64,000 nt of DNA. It comes from Allium sativum. Taxonomy: Eukaryota; Streptophyta; Magnoliopsida; Asparagales; Amaryllidaceae. Location of the stretch: contig CM060911.1 of NCBI GenBank assembly GCA_030737875.1, positions 108,852,625 to 108,916,624 of the forward strand. Reading direction: 5' to 3'. Positions 35,481-48,800 of this stretch are shown piece after piece (the first letter of the stretch is position 1; every line of letters starts with the position of its first letter). The position numbers were made by a program, and so were the translations under genes. The notes beneath the pieces are model-generated. The model did no database searches. It worked only from the letters and a program-made list of their open reading frames with translations, and had not been told where the DNA came from.

Positions 35481-38400
35481 TGAAACACCCCACCTCCGTT
35501 AGGGTCACTCTCAAAGGGAATGCCCTAATTTTGGTGGAGGTTTATAAGTACAAGTCACAGATATACAAGACAGATATAAGAACACATATTTGTAAACAGC
35601 GGAAGAACAACAAACTTTATTTCATAAAGTCAAATACGTGTTACAACAACATCCTTTCCAAAAACATAACATAACACTTTCATAATCTGTCTCGAGTACA
35701 TTATTTTTAAAGAAGCATAAATAAAACATAGATAAACTGCAAAAGCCCCATAGTGGATTGTCCAAAGCCATAGTTCAAAGCAGGAAAGTCCAAGCAATAC
35801 ATTTCTCTTCTTCAAGCTGGATGTTGAGGTTGGTCAAGATGCTGTGTTCCCTCCCTGAGGACCTGGGGGGGGGGGGGAAACGGAAGAAAGAAGACGAAAG
35901 AAAAGTAGAGTCAGACATAAAGCCTGAGTAAGTCTAGTACTATTTTGTCTATGAATAAAGAACTGGGTATGATAAGTATAAACAAGAAGTGGGCATGCAC
36001 TATAAACTTGGTTAAGTTGTCTAGGGTCGAATATACTATCGTACCCCATGTTAATCTCTGAACCTATATAAACTAGTTTCCAACTGTCACCCCATAATCA
36101 GGGTGATGTGATCCATTCTATGATGATCGGATCCTACTCGCATAGTTACATGTGTCTTACGGCCCCCGATGTTTGTAGTTACCTATGCTGGTCCCACCAT
36201 GGGGTGTATCAAGCCCCAAAGTGGCAACCCGACACAACCTTAGAGTGCACAGGTATGCTACTGGTGTCCAGTGCCTTGTTTTTCTGCGCCGGAGTGTGTG
36301 CACGCCCGCACTCCGTTAGAACCTACACTGCTACACCACCGCCGTCGCTTTGACCTCTTACAATCAGCCCAGTAATCGTGCCCCACCCTGCCTAGCTTCA
36401 GGGTATCCTGATACACCTTTTAGGGTTACTGCTGAAAAGGGTCCCCCGTTACTAGGTTTTCTATCTCTAGCCAACATGCTAAGTTGGTTAAGTGTTTCCT
36501 AACCTAACCCCACCAGTCCGTTTAGTTTAGCATGTTCCATTTTGATTAAGTCTTTAGTTCACTTAATCCTAACAATCCTGACTCAGCCTTAATTGTCTTA
36601 TTAAGGCCCTGACCTCTCACATTAGACAGGTATTGTTGTGGCTGCCTGTTGCCGGTTGGTTCCGGGCAGTCTTACGCCACAACTCAGTCTAACCTCGGGT
36701 CCTTATTGGGCTCCATGTTTAACCTCCCACATTGGATAGGTATTGTTGTGACTACTGGACAGCCGGGCGGTTCCGGGCAGGTTTACATCACAACTCAATC
36801 CAACCTCGGGTTAAACACATCGTATTTTCTACATTTACATATTTTGTCATTCTTCTTTATTTCTTATATGTAAATATTTGCGGCCCATTATTAAGTTAAT
36901 GGTGTAAAGGTTACACCGATCATGGGCCCAACCCATACTTGAATTTGGGCCCTTCTATTTTATATTTTCATTCATTAATCAATTTTAACCCAACGTTATT
37001 TTCCCCCGTTTTACACGTCTGTTTATATATATATATATATTGGGCTTAGCCTTTTAAAGCCCAATTTAGCCATGCGAAAAGGGGAGGCTTATGGCGTGAT
37101 TACATACGCAAAGAGGGGAAGGTGAGCGCATGAACTTGCATATGACGTTGGAAATACATAATAGAAACTGGTGTACTTGCATATATATACTTTGGTCATA
37201 AAGCATAGGTGGCATGAATCAAAGCATGTGAACTTGTAATTGAGATATCACTGTTGACACATGAACCTATATTTTTATTTAGGCATAGTGTCAAACATAA
37301 GCATGGCATAAATACTTCTAGCATAAGCATAGCATAATGTCAAACATAAGCATGGCATAAATACTTCTAGCATAAACATGGCATAATGCCAAACATAAGC
37401 ATGGCATAAATACTTCTAGCATAAGCATAGCATAATATCAAACATAAGCATGGCATAAATACTTCTAGCATAAACATAAACAAGTCATGTTCATAAGGTT
37501 TCTACATGTTTACCAAGGGGATACTTTGTTACTAACACAAAAGCATAGTTCAACTTAATCATGATTTAAGTCTAATCACATAACGATGGTATAAACATAC
37601 TTATGCATAAATATTCCTAAACATGATGTTTGCTTTAAACTTGCAAAAAGGGATTTTTGAGTCTAACCTAGCCATGTCTCACATATGTCATCATATAATT
37701 CTTTTAAACAAGATAGACTTAATCATGGATTTCAATTATGCCAAATATCATTCATAGCCTAGCCATATTCATAAGTTTGCAAAAGCATGACTTAATACAT
37801 GGATTATGGTGTCAAAATTCCAACATAGTTTCATATGAACTATAATAACCAAACTTGTTTCAATTACTTGCAAAATGATTTATGCACAAAAATATACATC
37901 ATGATGGCATAATAACAAAGCCCCAAACTTGCATGAATTTCAATTAACTACATACGTGTAGCTTCAACATAGATTACATAATTTGCGCAATATTCCAAAC
38001 GTATACTTGCATAGAACTACCGCATGTAGTTCTTTATAATGAATAACATAATTTTGCACGAATATGAATTACTTTATTATCCCAATTCAAGCATACAAAT
38101 CAATACAGTTGTTTATTCATACCAAAGTAATACTCTACTTACAATGGTTGCGGCGAATTCTCTAATTAAGAGATATGATTCCTTTGTTGAATTGATTGGC
38201 TTTAGGTTGCTTGAATTGCTTTAGGCTTTAGAACTCTCTTCCTAATTCTCTCTCTAGTTGGCGGCTACTCTTAGTCGTTCCTCAGCAACATGGCGGCTAT
38301 GTTCTTAATTTTGAATGAATAGATTAGGGTTTGTCTAGGGTTGTTTATATAGAGGTTAGGAATTGATTCGGACCATTGATGTTGCTAGGTTAGATCGTAG

Positions 38401-38869
38401 CCATTCATTAGATAGAGAGACCAATTAGAACCCGCCACCTAGCCCTAATGACAAAGCAGACCACAAAGAATCGGCCAAACACAGACCTGGCCAGCCAGGT
38501 TGACTGGGCTCGACCAGGTCGATACCCCTGTCGACAGGGCTGTCGACAGCCCTGTCGACATGGGTAGCCCAGGTCGACAGCCCAGTCGACCTGGGTGGCC
38601 CAGGCGGGTGTTCTTCCACCCTGGCCCGTTGGGCCCCACTTCAGAATATTTAATTATTTAATTCTGTTTGAATTTTAAATTTAATTCAAAACTTCCGAAG
38701 GCCATATCTTCTTCATACGGACTCCGTTTTTCGAAAACTCGGACTCTATTTCGCGTATTTTTCCGAGACGAACGCAATGGCGTATCCCGTTTCCCTTAGT
38801 TCTTTGATTTCAGATTAATTATACTTTAATTTGTTAATTACACAGTTATAGAATTTTCGGGGTGTTACA
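35481..38869 (-). mobile_element. C right LTR (5' LTR, 3389 bp)
   Basis: Nearly identical to 27128-30511. Differences seen include a longer G run (35867-35877), single substitutions and a longer TA run near 37026. It carries the TATA box (about 38344-38353), the GTCGAC cluster (about 38509-38608), the 49-bp repeats (37292-37486) and the hairpin pair (36612-36810). TSD GAAAT follows at 38870-38874. Confidence 0.95.
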
Positions 38870-39295
38870 GAAATTGGTCGCATTTGCTTGCATATACATA
38901 TACTTACATTGAACAGGTCATAGCAAGGAGGCTAGAGCAGAGAAATAAAATTTGTTTGCCCGACAAATAGGTACATGTTTATTATAATTTACTGTTTTGT
39001 TTGGGTGATGATGATTTTATGAGCCGATTGGCTAGCCGCTTGGCTTTTTCTTTTTCTTTTTGAGATCAGAAGGCCTATATGGAAATTTCGGGATTTTCCC
39101 GTGCTCCCCGTACAAAGGAGGTCATGGCAAAAAATTTCGAAAATTTAGGGTGTTAGCCAAATTTTTGAAGAATTTGGAAATTCTCAGAAACAGAAAAGTT
39201 GGAGAATGGAAGCCAGAATGAACATAGAGTTGATTAACCAAACCACTTTCGACTTTGTTCCTTTTCGGGGACGAAAAGTTTTAAGTGGGGGAGAT
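38870..39295 (+). other. B internal region, right part with polypurine tract
   Basis: The B core resumes after C. It carries the shared blocks CCCGACAAATAGGTACATG, GATTGGCTAGCCGCTTGGC and AGGAGGTCATGGC...GGGTGTTAG, then TTTTCGGGGACGAAAAG and the polypurine tract AAGTGGGGGAGA (39283-39294) just before the 3' LTR. The first 212 bases are the ones repeated at 30512-30723. Confidence 0.92.
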
Positions 39296-42200
39296 TGTAA
39301 TAACCCGAAAATCTGGGCCAGTTTAAAATTTTTGTTTTGCCAATTTTAATGAATTTTGAATATTTAAAATAGATTATTTTAAATAATATCGACGAAAAAT
39401 TTATTTTGAATATAATTCGACGTATATATTTATATACATCGTCGTTAGAATATAAATATTTATTTTAAATTATAAAAGGAATTGAAAATGGCGCGGTAGT
39501 TCGATAATTCGATTTCAAATTTCAATTGAACATACCAAGTGCAAAATAAACCGGATTTTAGTGAAACCAAAAATAATAGGATATATTTGAGAATATCTTT
39601 CCAACGAATCCGAAAAATCGAAATTTCATTGCGGGAATCAAAAGTTATGCCCAGTTGAAAATTCAGAATAGTCGCTATGTAAACAATACATAGCCCTTAA
39701 AAAGTGAAATTTTGCATACGAGCTCAGAATTCGACGAGATAAATTTTTATGGATTCATAATGACAAATTATTGTTGAGTTCCAAATGGCGCGTCGAATGG
39801 AGTTAGTATGTGGTCGTGCGAGCTGAAACAGTTCAGGGTAAAGCGAGCAGTCATTTTACAAAGGAACATTATTGATACGACCTCAGAATTCGATTTCGAT
39901 TTTTTTTATGGATTCGTATCGTCTAATAATGGTTAAATCCAAGAGGGCTTGATTTTTTGAGTTAGCATGTGAGCGTGCGAGAAGAAAAGGTGCGCCAAAA
40001 TCGCATTTTTAGAGCTTATCTGAGCATTTTTGTGATTTTTAACGGACGGTCAAACGAACTCGGAATTCGACGAAACTTGTTTCTTTGGACTCGTCTTCAC
40101 GTCTATTATCTCGTGTCCGAAATCCGCGGCGATTGGAGATCATTAGCGTTCAGGCGATACGGGAGAAACTAGCATATAATCACTTTTACTTCCTTTTTCT
40201 CTTCATTGTTTCTCACTTTCTCTCTTCCTCTCTTTCTTCAAAAAAAAACTCAATAGTGGTCACCGCTCCCCAAACCCGCTGCCCCTCCTCCACCAGCGCC
40301 ACCACCCACCTCCACCGCCGCTCGTCGGCCTCCTCCTCCTCCCCTCCTCCGCCTCTTCCTCCTCCTTCTTTCTCTCTTCCAATTTCAAATCCCTAAACCC
40401 CCAAATCATCATCACCACCACCACGGACCCCACCACCAACGCCACCACCCCTTAGCAACCTCCCCCACGTCCATCAGGCCCGCCACCGCCCGCTGGCCAC
40501 CCAACTCCGGCCGTGGGCCCCGCTACGCTCAAAAACTCATTTTCACCAAAATTCCCGTTTTGCACAAAACACCCCGGACTGTTTTGGCTTATATCTCTCA
40601 AACGGTGCGTTTTTGGCCAAAGTCCCTCTAGACCAAAGTTGTAGAGCACGAAATTCTCTTCGATTTGGCTATATGGAAGTCATGTTTTGGAGTTCGGAGC
40701 TGCTCGGAAAACGCGTGCGAAATCTGCTGTTTAAAAGCTGAAAAAATCGTGTACTTTTGCGAATTCTGGGGAATTGGAGCATTTTTAGCAAAAAGTCTCT
40801 TAGGCGAAAGTTGTCCGGAATGGCGTGTTTAAGCTAGAAAAAAAGCTGGTGTGAAGATCGAAGCTCGTTTGCAAATTCTAGGACCCGAACAGCGAATCCG
40901 GACGTTAGAAAAAAAAAGTGAGTTTTCTCCGCTTTAAAGCTTCTATGGTTTTTGACATATGAAGTAGAATAAAAATATGATTTTTATATTATAGGAAGAA
41001 TAAAAATATGATTTTTATATAGTAGAGATAATAAAAATACGATTTTTATATTATATAGATAGTAAAGATTTGATCTTTACTATATGAACAACGGTATAAA
41101 AATAGAATTTTTATCTATATAGTAGTAGTATAAAAATGTGATTTTTACATACATAGCAACAATATAAAAATGTGATTTTTATATATGTAGTGACTACAGG
41201 CAGTGAAATTGGCAAAAAGGCGAGCACGACGAAGATTTCTACATAAGAAGAGTCGTGGCGTTTGGTTTAGCTAGTCGGTGAGAACTTCTCACTCTAAATT
41301 TCTTTTTCTAGTTATATATATATACTAGGATGCAGACGGTGTTTAGTAGCACCCGACACCATCGTCCACAGACCATGGACTTGTTTGTTTGGTTGTGTAG
41401 TTGGTTAGATTATTTGATTTGAATTTGATTGTTTGGTGAAATGGAATGGATTTGATTGATATGTGTACGGCGTGGGCCATTATTAGACCGGGGATAAAGC
41501 TAGGCCTTGTCCCGTTTTTAGTATCGTGCCGTTATGCCGCCGGAATTTTCTAAAATAAGTTAGAAAAATAAAAATATCATTTTTACTTTGTAAATGAACT
41601 GAATAGAAATTCATGTGTTAAAATAAAATATTTTATCGTTAAAAATATAATTTTTAACGTGAATATGAATATAGTGAATGTGAATAAATAAATATTCATT
41701 TACAAACCGGACGGTTTGTTTATGTACACCTATTTGAAGGACATTGATTGGGTCGATAAATTTTACACATCGCCCAACTGCACAAATAAAAATATGTGTT
41801 TGTTGATTTGAAACCCCACACGGGTATTGGGACGAAATATGACATACACTAATCCCAATAATTAGTTGTACGTCGATCGATTGATTGACAGGCTGTTGTA
41901 AGCGTCAGATATCTATATTTGATGCTTATACAGTGTAGTGCACTTTGGATGATGGTTGATTATTTATCATTGCTATTATATACATGTGTTGTATGGAATC
42001 CATATAATTAACTTTGTATGGTAATTGATTGGGCCTCATTCAAATTTAGAAAATAAAGAACATTATAAAATAAAAGTTCATGTGTTGACAGTACTCATCC
42101 GTTGAGATTAGTCATGTGTTGAACGAAATATTTTAACAATAAAATTTACATCTTTATCATTATACAATAAATGTTCATGTGTTGACAGTACTCATCCGTT

Positions 42201-45200
42201 GAGATTAGTCATGTGTTGAACGAAATATTTTAACAATAAAATTTACATCTTTATCATATAGAAAATTAGAAACTAACTGGAAAATAGATAAGATGAGTGG
42301 TCTCCTGGATGTTGATCTGATGTTGGTTTCGGCCTTCGGGGTTAATATTTAGGGAATCGTTCTCTTACTAATTTACGGTTGGAGTCTGATTTGAAATCAA
42401 ACGATAGATACCATAATTTTTATAAAATATATTAAATAACAAAAATAGTCACACGTGGACAGTACTCATTCGTTGAGATTAGTCATGTGTTGACAAAAAT
42501 ATAGATTCATTTGTTGAATAGAATAACGGAATTATTGAAATATATAAAGCCGTGTTGATTAGAGATACGCTATTTTGACGCGAACGATATTTATATCGAT
42601 TATATTCGTTTTTATATAATTGAATTGAATATATAACGAATTCGAATTGAATTGAATATAAAACGAATTCGAATTGAATTGAAAACGAATTGAAATAGAA
42701 TAAAAATAGATTTGAAATGAATTCAAATGGAATTGAAATTTGAATTGATTTGAATTGAATTTAAAACGAATTTATAAGGGAAGATTCAATTTTGATTTGA
42801 ATTTGAAATGGAAGTAGAAATTGTTTTTGAAATGAATTTAAAACTATTTATAAAATTTGTTTTAAACAGAAATCGACGAAATATATATTATATATATAAT
42901 ATAATGGCCTGAATAGAACGCGCCGCGCTGCGACAGTTCGTGAATTTCGACCATTGATTTCGAACGGACATTACGGGAGATCCGACCGTCGGATTCTCCT
43001 AAAACCGGAACCGTTGGGTTCGTATCGAAAAGAGCTTTCTAACGAATATTAGAAATTTGAAATCTAACGGTTGGATTTGGAGATACGTCCAAATCAAATT
43101 GGGTAAAGGTCGCTGAAAGTGCAGTTCGATGGCCGTTGTTGGAAATCGGCTGTACAGACCTTGATAAAATTATTAAAAATAGAAATATTTTGTGTAGAAT
43201 CATAAGAAATGATTTGGGGAAAATTGGGATGAAAAACTCCATATTTGAAAAGATAAAAATAGACTTTTATCGAAATGAACTAGTTTTGAACTAAAATTAA
43301 AACCCGTTTATTTTTAAATAAATAAATTGGATTTGAAATGAGTTTTAAATAGAATTGATTTGTGGGCTTATCGTGAAGGGTGTTTTAAATGACACTTGTT
43401 CTTTAACCTGATAAATAAATAGAATGTGATTTGGATTTGTCTTGAACTGTGTTTTAAAAGACATTAGTTCTTTAACCCAGTAAAAGGAGTTTTAATGAAT
43501 CTGCAATTAGATTGAAATGTGAATTGATAATCTAAATTTGATAATTTAGAAATTGAGCGAGAATGGAGTATCACCAGTTTTGCTCCAAAGCGATAGTTAA
43601 ATCTTTAATTAGATTTGAACGTGGAATGGTAATTAAATTTACCGATAACACCTTGGTGTTAGATATGGAGTATTACCAGTTTTGCTTCATGGGATGAATA
43701 GGTTGGGATTGGGAAATAAAACAAATAATTACTTCGGTGTGGTTCGCTAATCTCGACTAGTTTGGAAAACCATAATTTGGTTTGAAATGACATCCAAAGG
43801 AAGATTAAAGAATAAATTCAAAGAATTTATCTTGGATAAAATTAATGGCAACCTTTCCCTAACAATATGAAATTTTGAAACTAGCTGTAGGTTAGTTAAG
43901 AAGAATGGTTTCCTGGGTATTGATCTGATGTTGGTTTCGGCCTTCGGGGTTAATATTTGGAGAATTGTTCTCTTGCTAATTTACGGTTAGTGACTAATGA
44001 ATTGGAATGAGGCGTATGTTGTGTTTGTGTAACATTTGTTTTTAATATACGCGGGTTGTTCGGAAAGGCCGGGTTTATACCCATTCTGAATAACCGATTC
44101 GACGATATGTCGAAGATGAAGACGGTGGTCGAAGACCGGAAGTCTTCACATCGTTTGGATAATTACTGATGATCCTGATTGGGCTGTACACCCAAGAGGA
44201 TGGAAATAGTTGGTGGTCGTCTAGACGTACTTGGAGATCGATGGATATGCGAGGAAAGTGCCTCCGGTTTCGTTCAGACCCAGAACGAACTTGTAAATGG
44301 ATTGTGTATCTGACATTGGATTTTATTCTGTGTTGATTGATTTCTGTTAAATATATATCTGTTTGGCGGCAGAGAATTTATTCTCTTGTTTACGCCCTTC
44401 TCTGGGACATACGAGCTTAGAGGTTATATATCGATAGATATCAATCGCATGAATTGCCTGTGTGGCACGCTGAGTTGCATAGATCAAGGCTTCTGTTGAA
44501 AGCAAAGTCTTGTGGTTGATGATCAAAGCACGACCTACGTGGCAGCTTTGTGTATAACGTGAATTCGCGAGCCTCACACCTCGGTATGAGTTAAAAACGG
44601 GATAAGGACTGCAGGGAGAGCACGACGTTTCTTTCTAGCTTTGGTGGTGTCAGTGACTTACCAGCCCTGACATTTATATACTTTTCACCTATGTGGTTGT
44701 TGGATGAGGCGCCTCGATTTTAGGTCTGTAAGGACCGGGAAACGTGTGTTCAGGAATTGCCAATCCTCAAACGTAAGAGAGGACCGGCCCTGAAGCATCC
44801 AGGGGTTACCCAGAGTGTGTAGTCCCGAGGCATTTGCTAGAGTGTCTCGAAGCGGAGAGGAGCTTGCCCCTTGCCTCGACTCATGACGGAAACCCAATTT
44901 CCAATACGTGTATTTCGATTTTATTTGTAGAGCCTAGTATGGCGACATAGTGGTATGGGGCACTTATGCCGTCTTATATTTATGATTGAAATTGTTTTGA
45001 CACTATACACTTATTATAGTATCAAATGATTTGTTTTAAACGTACCAAGCATGTTTGGTTGTTATAAGGTAAAACCCGATCCTCCGGCTTGCGTTGCATT
45101 GTGTGATGGGACCTGGGGTCTTATAATAGCTTCATTTTTCGAAAAAGCATTGCGTTCTTTATTCTATGCACTGGTATTCTTGGGAGGAAACCCGTTCCGT

Positions 45201-45658
45201 GTTATACGACGTGGTCCCTTGAATTACTCTCTTTTAATGTAAAGTTTTAAATAACTGTTTTAGTTCTCACACCAGTCACATGACTGACCTGGAGTTTATT
45301 GTTTTAACCTAAACTCTGGGTGCCCCTATTTTCGACACGGGCAGCTAGTAGTTTTGGTTTTGCAGATTTATATTGACAGAATCCTAATTTACAGCTGGAA
45401 CGATGCTCGGAAAGCTCTGTATCCGTGTATTACTTTCAGTTGTGTTTTGTATTATTTTCCGCTGCTATGTAATTTATTGTAATCTTTGATATTTATCGAA
45501 TGTAATTTATTTAATTATACTCAGTATATTCTTGTATCTGATGGAATTGTTGTAATAACAATGAAATGTTCTTCCGTCTGCATTCTGATTTGTCTTGTCC
45601 TCACAGTAATTCGTTCTTTCTCATCTCTTCGAAGACCGGGGAAGTTCGGGTCGCTTCA
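39296..45658 (+). mobile_element. B 3' LTR (6363 bp, uninterrupted)
   Basis: The intact form of the LTR split by A. U3 repeats are at about 39715-40130, the C-rich patch at 40260-40520 (expanded relative to the 5' LTR near 40340, and the ATG at the start of the short frame reads GTG here), the donor-like GTGAGT at 40918-40923, AT palindromes at 40970-41185, 97-bp direct repeats from about 42076, the uninterrupted TCCGAC/GTCGGA palindrome at about 42979-42992, TAACAC-CTTG-GTGTTA at 43646-43661 and the paired stem-loops at 45273-45316. It ends TCGCTTCA at 45658, followed by TSD AACTC (45659-45663). Confidence 0.95.
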
Positions 45659-45827
45659 AACTCCATCCACCTTTGCTGCCTTAAATTAAGATCAATCTGC
45701 GAGAACAAGTACTTGAGAGATTTATGATCGTTGTATAACTCGAACTTCTCTCCAAGCAAATAATGACGCCACATCTTAAGCGCGAATACTATGGCAGCTA
45801 GCTCTAAGTCATGGGTAGGGTAGTTCT
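45659..45827 (-). pseudogene. Element E, RNase H segment
   Basis: An in-frame 56-codon piece between the B and F insertion points. It has the [17 protein letters not shown] motif with the catalytic glutamate and the [11 protein letters not shown] motif with an aspartate, then RQQRWMEF. It connects in sequence to 60117 on one side and 6862 on the other, matching the order in C RNase H. It is too short to act alone. Confidence 0.95.
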
Positions 45828-48800
45828 TGTAACGACCCGGGGATTTCGCGATCCTGGATATCGGCATACAACACTATGTCAACTATTCAAGCATCGGAAA
45901 CACCAGATAGTCCGTGAAAGAAATTAAAGGGTGAGGATAGATAAGATAGAAACTTAGAATAAAGAAGAAGAAGAATACACAACATCAGCGTAACGCGAAT
46001 CTCACAGCGGAACGAACAACATATAATAGATAACATATCTTTGAAATAAAATCAGTATATGTATACAGTAACATTATCAGAGTACAACACTTACAACGCA
46101 GCGGAATAAACAATAGCTATATAATCCTGAAGCCTCCTGCTCCAAGCTCTCCAAGTATATCTGTAAAATATTGACTACTTGACTGCCCGTACAAAATTGG
46201 GCACCCAAGAGTTTAGGGAAAACAAAAAAAAATTAAACTCTGGGTCAATCATGGGACTGGTGTGAGTAAAACAATTTAAAATAGTTTGACCAATAAAACG
46301 ATGTCTCATAAGACCACGTCGTATAATAGAATGGGTTTTTCCCTTACGAGAATCCAAAATAATCTTTATATCAAAATTCTTTTGATATTATGTTAGTGTC
46401 TATCAATCACAATATAATAACCATCTATCAGAAACGCTTTCTTCTCACGTTCTACATACATAGTATACAATCAAAACCACGAGCACTTATTGGGTAATGG
46501 ATTTCTAACTATGACAAGGTATGGAACCACCTTTCGATAGTGTACATCTGGAGAGGAATACACTGGGTTCAACAAGAACATCTTGCAATCCGGCCACATA
46601 TGACCGACCACTCATTTCGCTTAAGTGTATCGAATGAATATCACCAACGGTTGGGATCAGCAACCATTTCCCGAGTGGGACAGCATCGAATAGATTAAAG
46701 AATGAAATGAATATTTCTTGATAGGTGATAATACACCCTACTTGGCAACCAACCACTTAGCCATGCTGCCTACCCATTTTTTGTCATTTCCCGGTTGTGA
46801 GGCTAGAGGCCACGCTTATCTTTGATAGATCACACAATTATTCACTTTGAATGTCACATCGTCATACCTGCCAAATCACAAATTGAATTCCCCAAAAATA
46901 CAACGGGATACATCTAAGAGAAACGAATTCCTCCGCCATCAAACGTACATGCGTTTGAAGAGATCAACTTACGTGATCCATTAAATATACTCTGTCAGAC
47001 ATCCTTCCATACAGGTTGTCCTGGGACTGGACAAACTGAAGGCACTATTCTATAAACAGGACAACCCTTGCATAACTCCATGTTCAATTATCTTCATCAT
47101 ATTTGATCGCAACGCTAACGCCCATACAGAGTGGTTTTCAGATAATGAATATGATCCCGGTCTCTCCGTATTGACAACGGAAAAATGGTCAAAAACTTCG
47201 ATAGTCGGTGAGTTAACTATCAAAGAAAAACACATGTGCAAACAACGATATTATTTCCAGATGGAAATACTATCGATCAATCATCCTTTATCTCTTAAAT
47301 TAATTTATTCATTCTCCATTTCGTGTTTTCATATATATATATATACATATAGAATTTCTATTTTTCTAAATTAGAAAATATACGATATTAATCATTGGAG
47401 AACATTTCCATGTTTACTTCCCTTTCTTATTTTCTATATTAGAAAACATTTCTGATTCTTATTTGGAAAACATTTCCAAAACTCTTCCATTGGATTTAAA
47501 CATATGTTTAAATAAAACATCGCGATGCCAACTCAACCCATTACCTTCATTAACTAAACTCACTTAGCCAACCTTCACTATCGAACCGTAACCATTCCTT
47601 GGTTAAAAACAAAGTCAATCAAGTTGGGGTATAATTACCTCTCAGACCTTAACTAAACATCATTTCTAACTTCAAAATAGACAAAGTTCAGCATCTAAAT
47701 CTTTAACAACTTCCTTACGAAATTCTCGGATTCTATTTACGAGTCCACTTCTTTATTGAAAACACTGATTATAATTATAGCGTCATAATCCCTACTTCTG
47801 AAATATCTAACTTCAAAATATAACTTTTATTCCTTAATTTAACTAAATAACTAAATAGGCAATTTATAAATTAATCATTAAATCTTGATTAAAAAGGGAA
47901 AGTGAATAGTACTTTCCCGAATTCGATATAATCGAATTTCAATGTATAACTCTCTTTCAAATGAATTATATTCGATAACTCCTTTCGAATAACTCTATTC
48001 GATAACTCTTTCCTTCGAATAAACTATATTCGATAATCTTTCTTCGAATAAACTATATTCAATAATCTTTCTTCGAATAAACTATATTCGATAATCTTTC
48101 TTCGAATAACTATATTCGATAATCTTTCTTCGAATAAACTATATTCGATAATCTTTCTCCTTTGAATAAATATATTCGATTAACTCCTTTCGAATAACTA
48201 TATTCGATTAACTCCTTTCAATTAACTCTAACCCGATTAACTCTAATCGATTAACTCTAATTCGATTAACTCTAATCGATTAACTATATTGGATTAACTC
48301 TAATTGATTAACTCTAATTCGATTAACTCTAATCGATTAACTATATTGGATTAACTCCTACTCGATTAACTCTAATCGATTAACTCTAAACCGATTAACT
48401 CTAATCGATTAACTATATTGGATTAACTCTTACTCGATTAACTCTAATTCGATTAACTCTAATCGATTAACTATACTGGATTAACTCTTACTTGATTAAC
48501 TCTAATCGATTAACTCTAATTCGATTAACTCTAATCGATTAACTATATTGGATCAACTCTTACTCGATTAACTCTAATCGATTAACTCTTACTCGATTAA
48601 CTCTAATTCGATTAACTCTAATCAATTAACTATATTGGATTAACTCTTACTCGATTAACTCTAATCGATTAACTCTAATTCGATTAACTCTAATCGATTA
48701 ACTCTAATCGATTAACTCTAATTCGATTAACTTTAATCGATTAACTATATTGGATTAACTCTTACTTGATTAACACTAATCGATTAACTCTAATTCGATT

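Larger units (their letters stand above)
27128..38869 (-). mobile_element. Element C: Tekay-like chromovirus, rearranged at its 3' end
   Basis: Reading on the minus strand: LTR (38869-35481), primer-binding site (35478-35467), intact gag-pol (35290-30914), about 190 bases of 3' non-coding sequence, then 212 bp of B flank (30723-30512), then a second LTR (30511-27128). GAAAT flanks both LTRs on their right and also precedes 27128. A normal element would have a polypurine tract directly before the second LTR; here it is absent and B sequence takes its place. LTRs (3384 and 3389 bp) are almost identical. It inserted into the internal region of B, in opposite orientation. Confidence 0.92.
6868..45658 (+). 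mobile_element. Element B: non-autonomous giant-LTR retrotransposon, host of A and C
   Basis: B is bounded by TG...CA termini and a perfect 5-bp TSD (AACTC). Without the nested A and C it has a 5' LTR of about 6.34 kb, an internal region of about 1.04 kb and a 3' LTR of 6363 bp. The internal region has an initiator-Met primer-binding site and a polypurine tract but no gag or pol. LTRs differ by scattered substitutions and small indels (for example a C-rich expansion near 40340), visibly more than the two A LTRs differ, which fits B being older than A. B interrupts the RNase H end of E. Replication must have relied on proteins from another element. Confidence 0.93.
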